A stretch of 64,000 bases of DNA, from the NCBI RefSeq assembly GCF_011493005.1, contig NZ_CP049156.1:1364001-1428000 (forward strand). Direction: 5' to 3'. This DNA comes from Caballeronia sp. SBC1. Lineage in GTDB: Bacteria > Pseudomonadota > Gammaproteobacteria > Burkholderiales > Burkholderiaceae. Every line of letters starts with the position of its first letter. Position 1 is the stretch's first letter. The translations under genes were made by a program, and so were the position numbers. The notes beneath the pieces were generated by a model. That model was not told where the DNA came from, did not search any database, and saw nothing but the letters and a program-made list of their open reading frames with translations. Below, piece by piece: positions 62,140 to 64,000 of the stretch.

Positions 62140-63546
62140 ATGACCCAAGTCCGTACCCGTTTCGCTCCCAGCCCCACAGGCTTCATCCACCTCGGCAACA
62201 TTCGCTCCGCGCTTTATCCGTGGGCGTTCGCGCGCAAGATGAAGGGCGTTTTCGTGTTGCGCATCGAGGACACTGACCTGGAGCGCTCGACCGACGCGTC
62301 TGTCGACGCCATCCTTGAAGGCATGGAATGGCTCGGCCTCGACTACGACGAAGGTCCGATCTACCAGATGCAGCGCATGGACCGCTACCGCGAAGTGCTG
62401 AAGCAGATGCTCGACCAGGGCCTGGCCTACCACTGCTATATGTCGACGGAAGAGCTCGACGCATTGCGTGAACGCCAGCGCGCGGCCAATGAAAAGCCGC
62501 GTTACGACGGCACGTGGCGCCCGGAAGAGGGCAAGGTGCTGCCTCCCATTCCGGAAGGCGTCTCGCCGGTCATTCGTTTCCGCAATCCGCTGGGCGGCGT
62601 AGTGAGTTGGGACGACGCGGTGAAGGGCACGATCGAAATCTCGAACGACGAGCTGGACGACCTCGTGATCGCGCGGCCCGACGGCACGCCAACTTATAAC
62701 TTCTGCGTGGTCGTGGACGATCTCGACATGAAGATCACCCACGTGATCCGCGGAGACGACCACGTGAACAACACGCCGCGCCAGATCAACATCCTGCTCG
62801 CGCTGGGTGGGGAAGTGCCGGTGTACGCGCACTTGCCGACTGTGCTCAACGAGCAGGGCGAGAAGATGAGCAAGCGCCACGGCGCGATGAGCGTGATGGG
62901 TTATCGCGATAACGGGTATCTGCCGGAAGCCGTGATGAACTATCTTGCGCGGCTTGGCTGGTCGCATGGCGACGCAGAGATTTTCTCGCGCGAACAGTTC
63001 GTCGAGTGGTTCGACCTGGACCATCTGGGCAAGTCGCCGGCGCAATACGATCCGGACCGTCTGAACTGGCTGAACGCGCACTACATCAAGGAAGCCGACA
63101 ACGCACGGCTGGAAACGCTCGTGAAGCCCTTTCTGGCCGAGTTGGGTATCGACTCCGCGATGATCGAGCAAGGGCCGCCGCTCGAACTTGTGGTCGGCTT
63201 GTTGAAGGACCGCGCATCAACGGTAAAGGAAATTGCCGATAACGCCGCCATGTTCTATCGGGAACCCGTGATCGATCCAGCGGCGCTCGCGCAGCATGTC
63301 ACCGAAGCCGTGCGTCCCGCGCTCGCTGACTTGCGGCAGGCCCTGAGCGAAGTGGAGTGGAGCAAGGAAGCCATCTCGGCGGCATTCAAGGCCACGCTGA
63401 CAAGCCACAAGCTCAAGATGCCGCATCTCGCCATGCCGGTGCGCCTGCTGGTCGCGGGTACCACGCATACACCGTCTATTGACGCGGTGCTGATGCTGTT
63501 CGGCCGTGAGACGGTGCTGGCCCGGCTCGACAAGGGCATTGCCTGA
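62140..63546 (+). CDS. gltX: Glutamyl-tRNA synthetase
   Basis: Class I synthetase charging tRNA-Glu. The HIGH-type motif is [11 protein letters not shown] near residue 9 and the KMSKS-type motif [10 protein letters not shown] near 245. The 468-residue length is standard. The ATG at 62140 was chosen over an in-frame GTG at 62101 because the protein then begins right at [13 protein letters not shown]. Confidence 0.97.
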   Translation: MTQVRTRFAPSPTGFIHLGNIRSALYPWAFARKMKGVFVLRIEDTDLERSTDASVDAILEGMEWLGLDYDEGPIYQMQRMDRYREVLKQMLDQGLAYHCYMSTEELDALRERQRAANEKPRYDGTWRPEEGKVLPPIPEGVSPVIRFRNPLGGVVSWDDAVKGTIEISNDELDDLVIARPDGTPTYNFCVVVDDLDMKITHVIRGDDHVNNTPRQINILLALGGEVPVYAHLPTVLNEQGEKMSKRHGAMSVMGYRDNGYLPEAVMNYLARLGWSHGDAEIFSREQFVEWFDLDHLGKSPAQYDPDRLNWLNAHYIKEADNARLETLVKPFLAELGIDSAMIEQGPPLELVVGLLKDRASTVKEIADNAAMFYREPVIDPAALAQHVTEAVRPALADLRQALSEVEWSKEAISAAFKATLTSHKLKMPHLAMPVRLLVAGTTHTPSIDAVLMLFGRETVLARLDKGIA

Positions 63547-63680
63547 ACGTAGGGCGGGGTGCTTCATGGGCGCTCATGAAAGACTCATGGGCGCGTGGCA
63601 TCGGCGGGAACGGTGTCCGGTTTGCGCCCCGAGTTTGCACCCTAAGAACGAACTATTTTCAGATGCTGGGCTAAAAGGTA

Positions 63681-63709
63681 TTTACAACTTCAAAAGTGCC
63701 CTTTAGAAT
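63681..63709 (+). promoter_or_regulatory. promoter of tRNA-Ala
   Basis: TTTACA (63681-63686), 17-bp spacer and TAGAAT (63704-63709), 20 bases before the tRNA. Confidence 0.65.
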
Positions 63710-63728
63710 CTCGTTTCTGTTCTGCAAG

Positions 63729-63804
<76 letters not shown>

Positions 63805-63853
63805 CAGAACGGAAACGAAGCTTTTTAAAGCGCCAGAGCATCGGAAAAAAAGC

Positions 63854-63882
63854 TTCACAAGAATCACAAAGCTGTTTATAAT
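63854..63882 (+). promoter_or_regulatory. strong promoter at the window's right end
   Basis: TTCACA (63854-63859), a 17-bp spacer and a perfect TATAAT (63877-63882), then a CGCTGCTGAC leader. No gene follows within the 118 bases left. The arrangement resembles a stable-RNA leader. Confidence 0.65.
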
Positions 63883-64000
63883 GTCGTTCTTCGCTGCTGA
63901 CTGACAAGAAACTGATTAATAAGTACCAAGCGATTAAGAAAGTGTTAATCGGAGTTAATCAGAAGCAAGTCAGGATTTAAGCGAAAAGAGTAAAAGACAT

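Overview
The window is a GC-rich, densely coded piece of a betaproteobacterial chromosome. Gene content and order (comEC, pyrG, kdsA, DUF1330, eno, ftsB; rnm, yciO; dapA, bamC; lpxH, ppiB, ppiA, cysS, accA, tilS, lysC; yejABEF; gltX) point to the family Burkholderiaceae, most likely Burkholderia sensu lato (Paraburkholderia/Caballeronia-like). This placement is inference from gene order and protein character, not from a database search.

Layout. 1-6.6 kb: the 3' end of comEC, an alpha/beta hydrolase, then a tight anabolic block pyrG-kdsA-(decayed DUF1330)-eno-ftsB. 6.6-18.4 kb: on the minus strand a lipoprotein, Hsp33 and a gamma carbonic anhydrase; on the plus strand a DUF455 ferritin-like protein, a hydrolase, the rnm-yciO pair, an M50 protease, trpS, a methyltransferase, dapA, bamC and an MBL hydrolase. 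18.6-31 kb: an Ala/Ser-rich lipoprotein, the ribosomal oxygenase roxA divergent from a SlyD-like FKBP, a secreted phosphoesterase-like protein behind mutS, a small accessory islet, DUF883, lplT, suhB, trmJ. 31-42.5 kb: cysE, lpxH-ppiB, ppiA, a TPR protein, cysS, a DNA glycosylase, accA, tilS, lysC, then tRNA-Ser. 43-48 kb is more accessory: an XRE regulator divergent from a double SnoaL protein, a winged-helix plus SSB-like pair, small unknowns, and two tandem secreted Pro/Tyr-rich proteins. 48-64 kb: fabI, the yejABEF peptide importer, an NlpC/P60 hydrolase, a Tat-exported molybdenum hydroxylase operon with a triheme cytochrome lipoprotein, a patatin-like lipoprotein, gltX, tRNA-Ala, and at the extreme right a near-consensus promoter that probably drives an operon outside the window.

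The most unusual stretch is about 25.30-26.93 kb, between mutS and the DUF883 gene. A HEPN-domain gene is coupled through a TAGTG overlap to an upstream gene that carries a frameshift. The pair sits between an intact DUF883 gene with its terminator and a second, truncated DUF883 3' end that also has its own terminator. It looks like a toxin/antitoxin-like or defence cassette that entered a duplicated DUF883 locus and has begun to decay. A second decayed gene, with at least three frame changes, is the DUF1330 relic between kdsA and eno. No CRISPR array, complete insertion sequence or prophage was seen.
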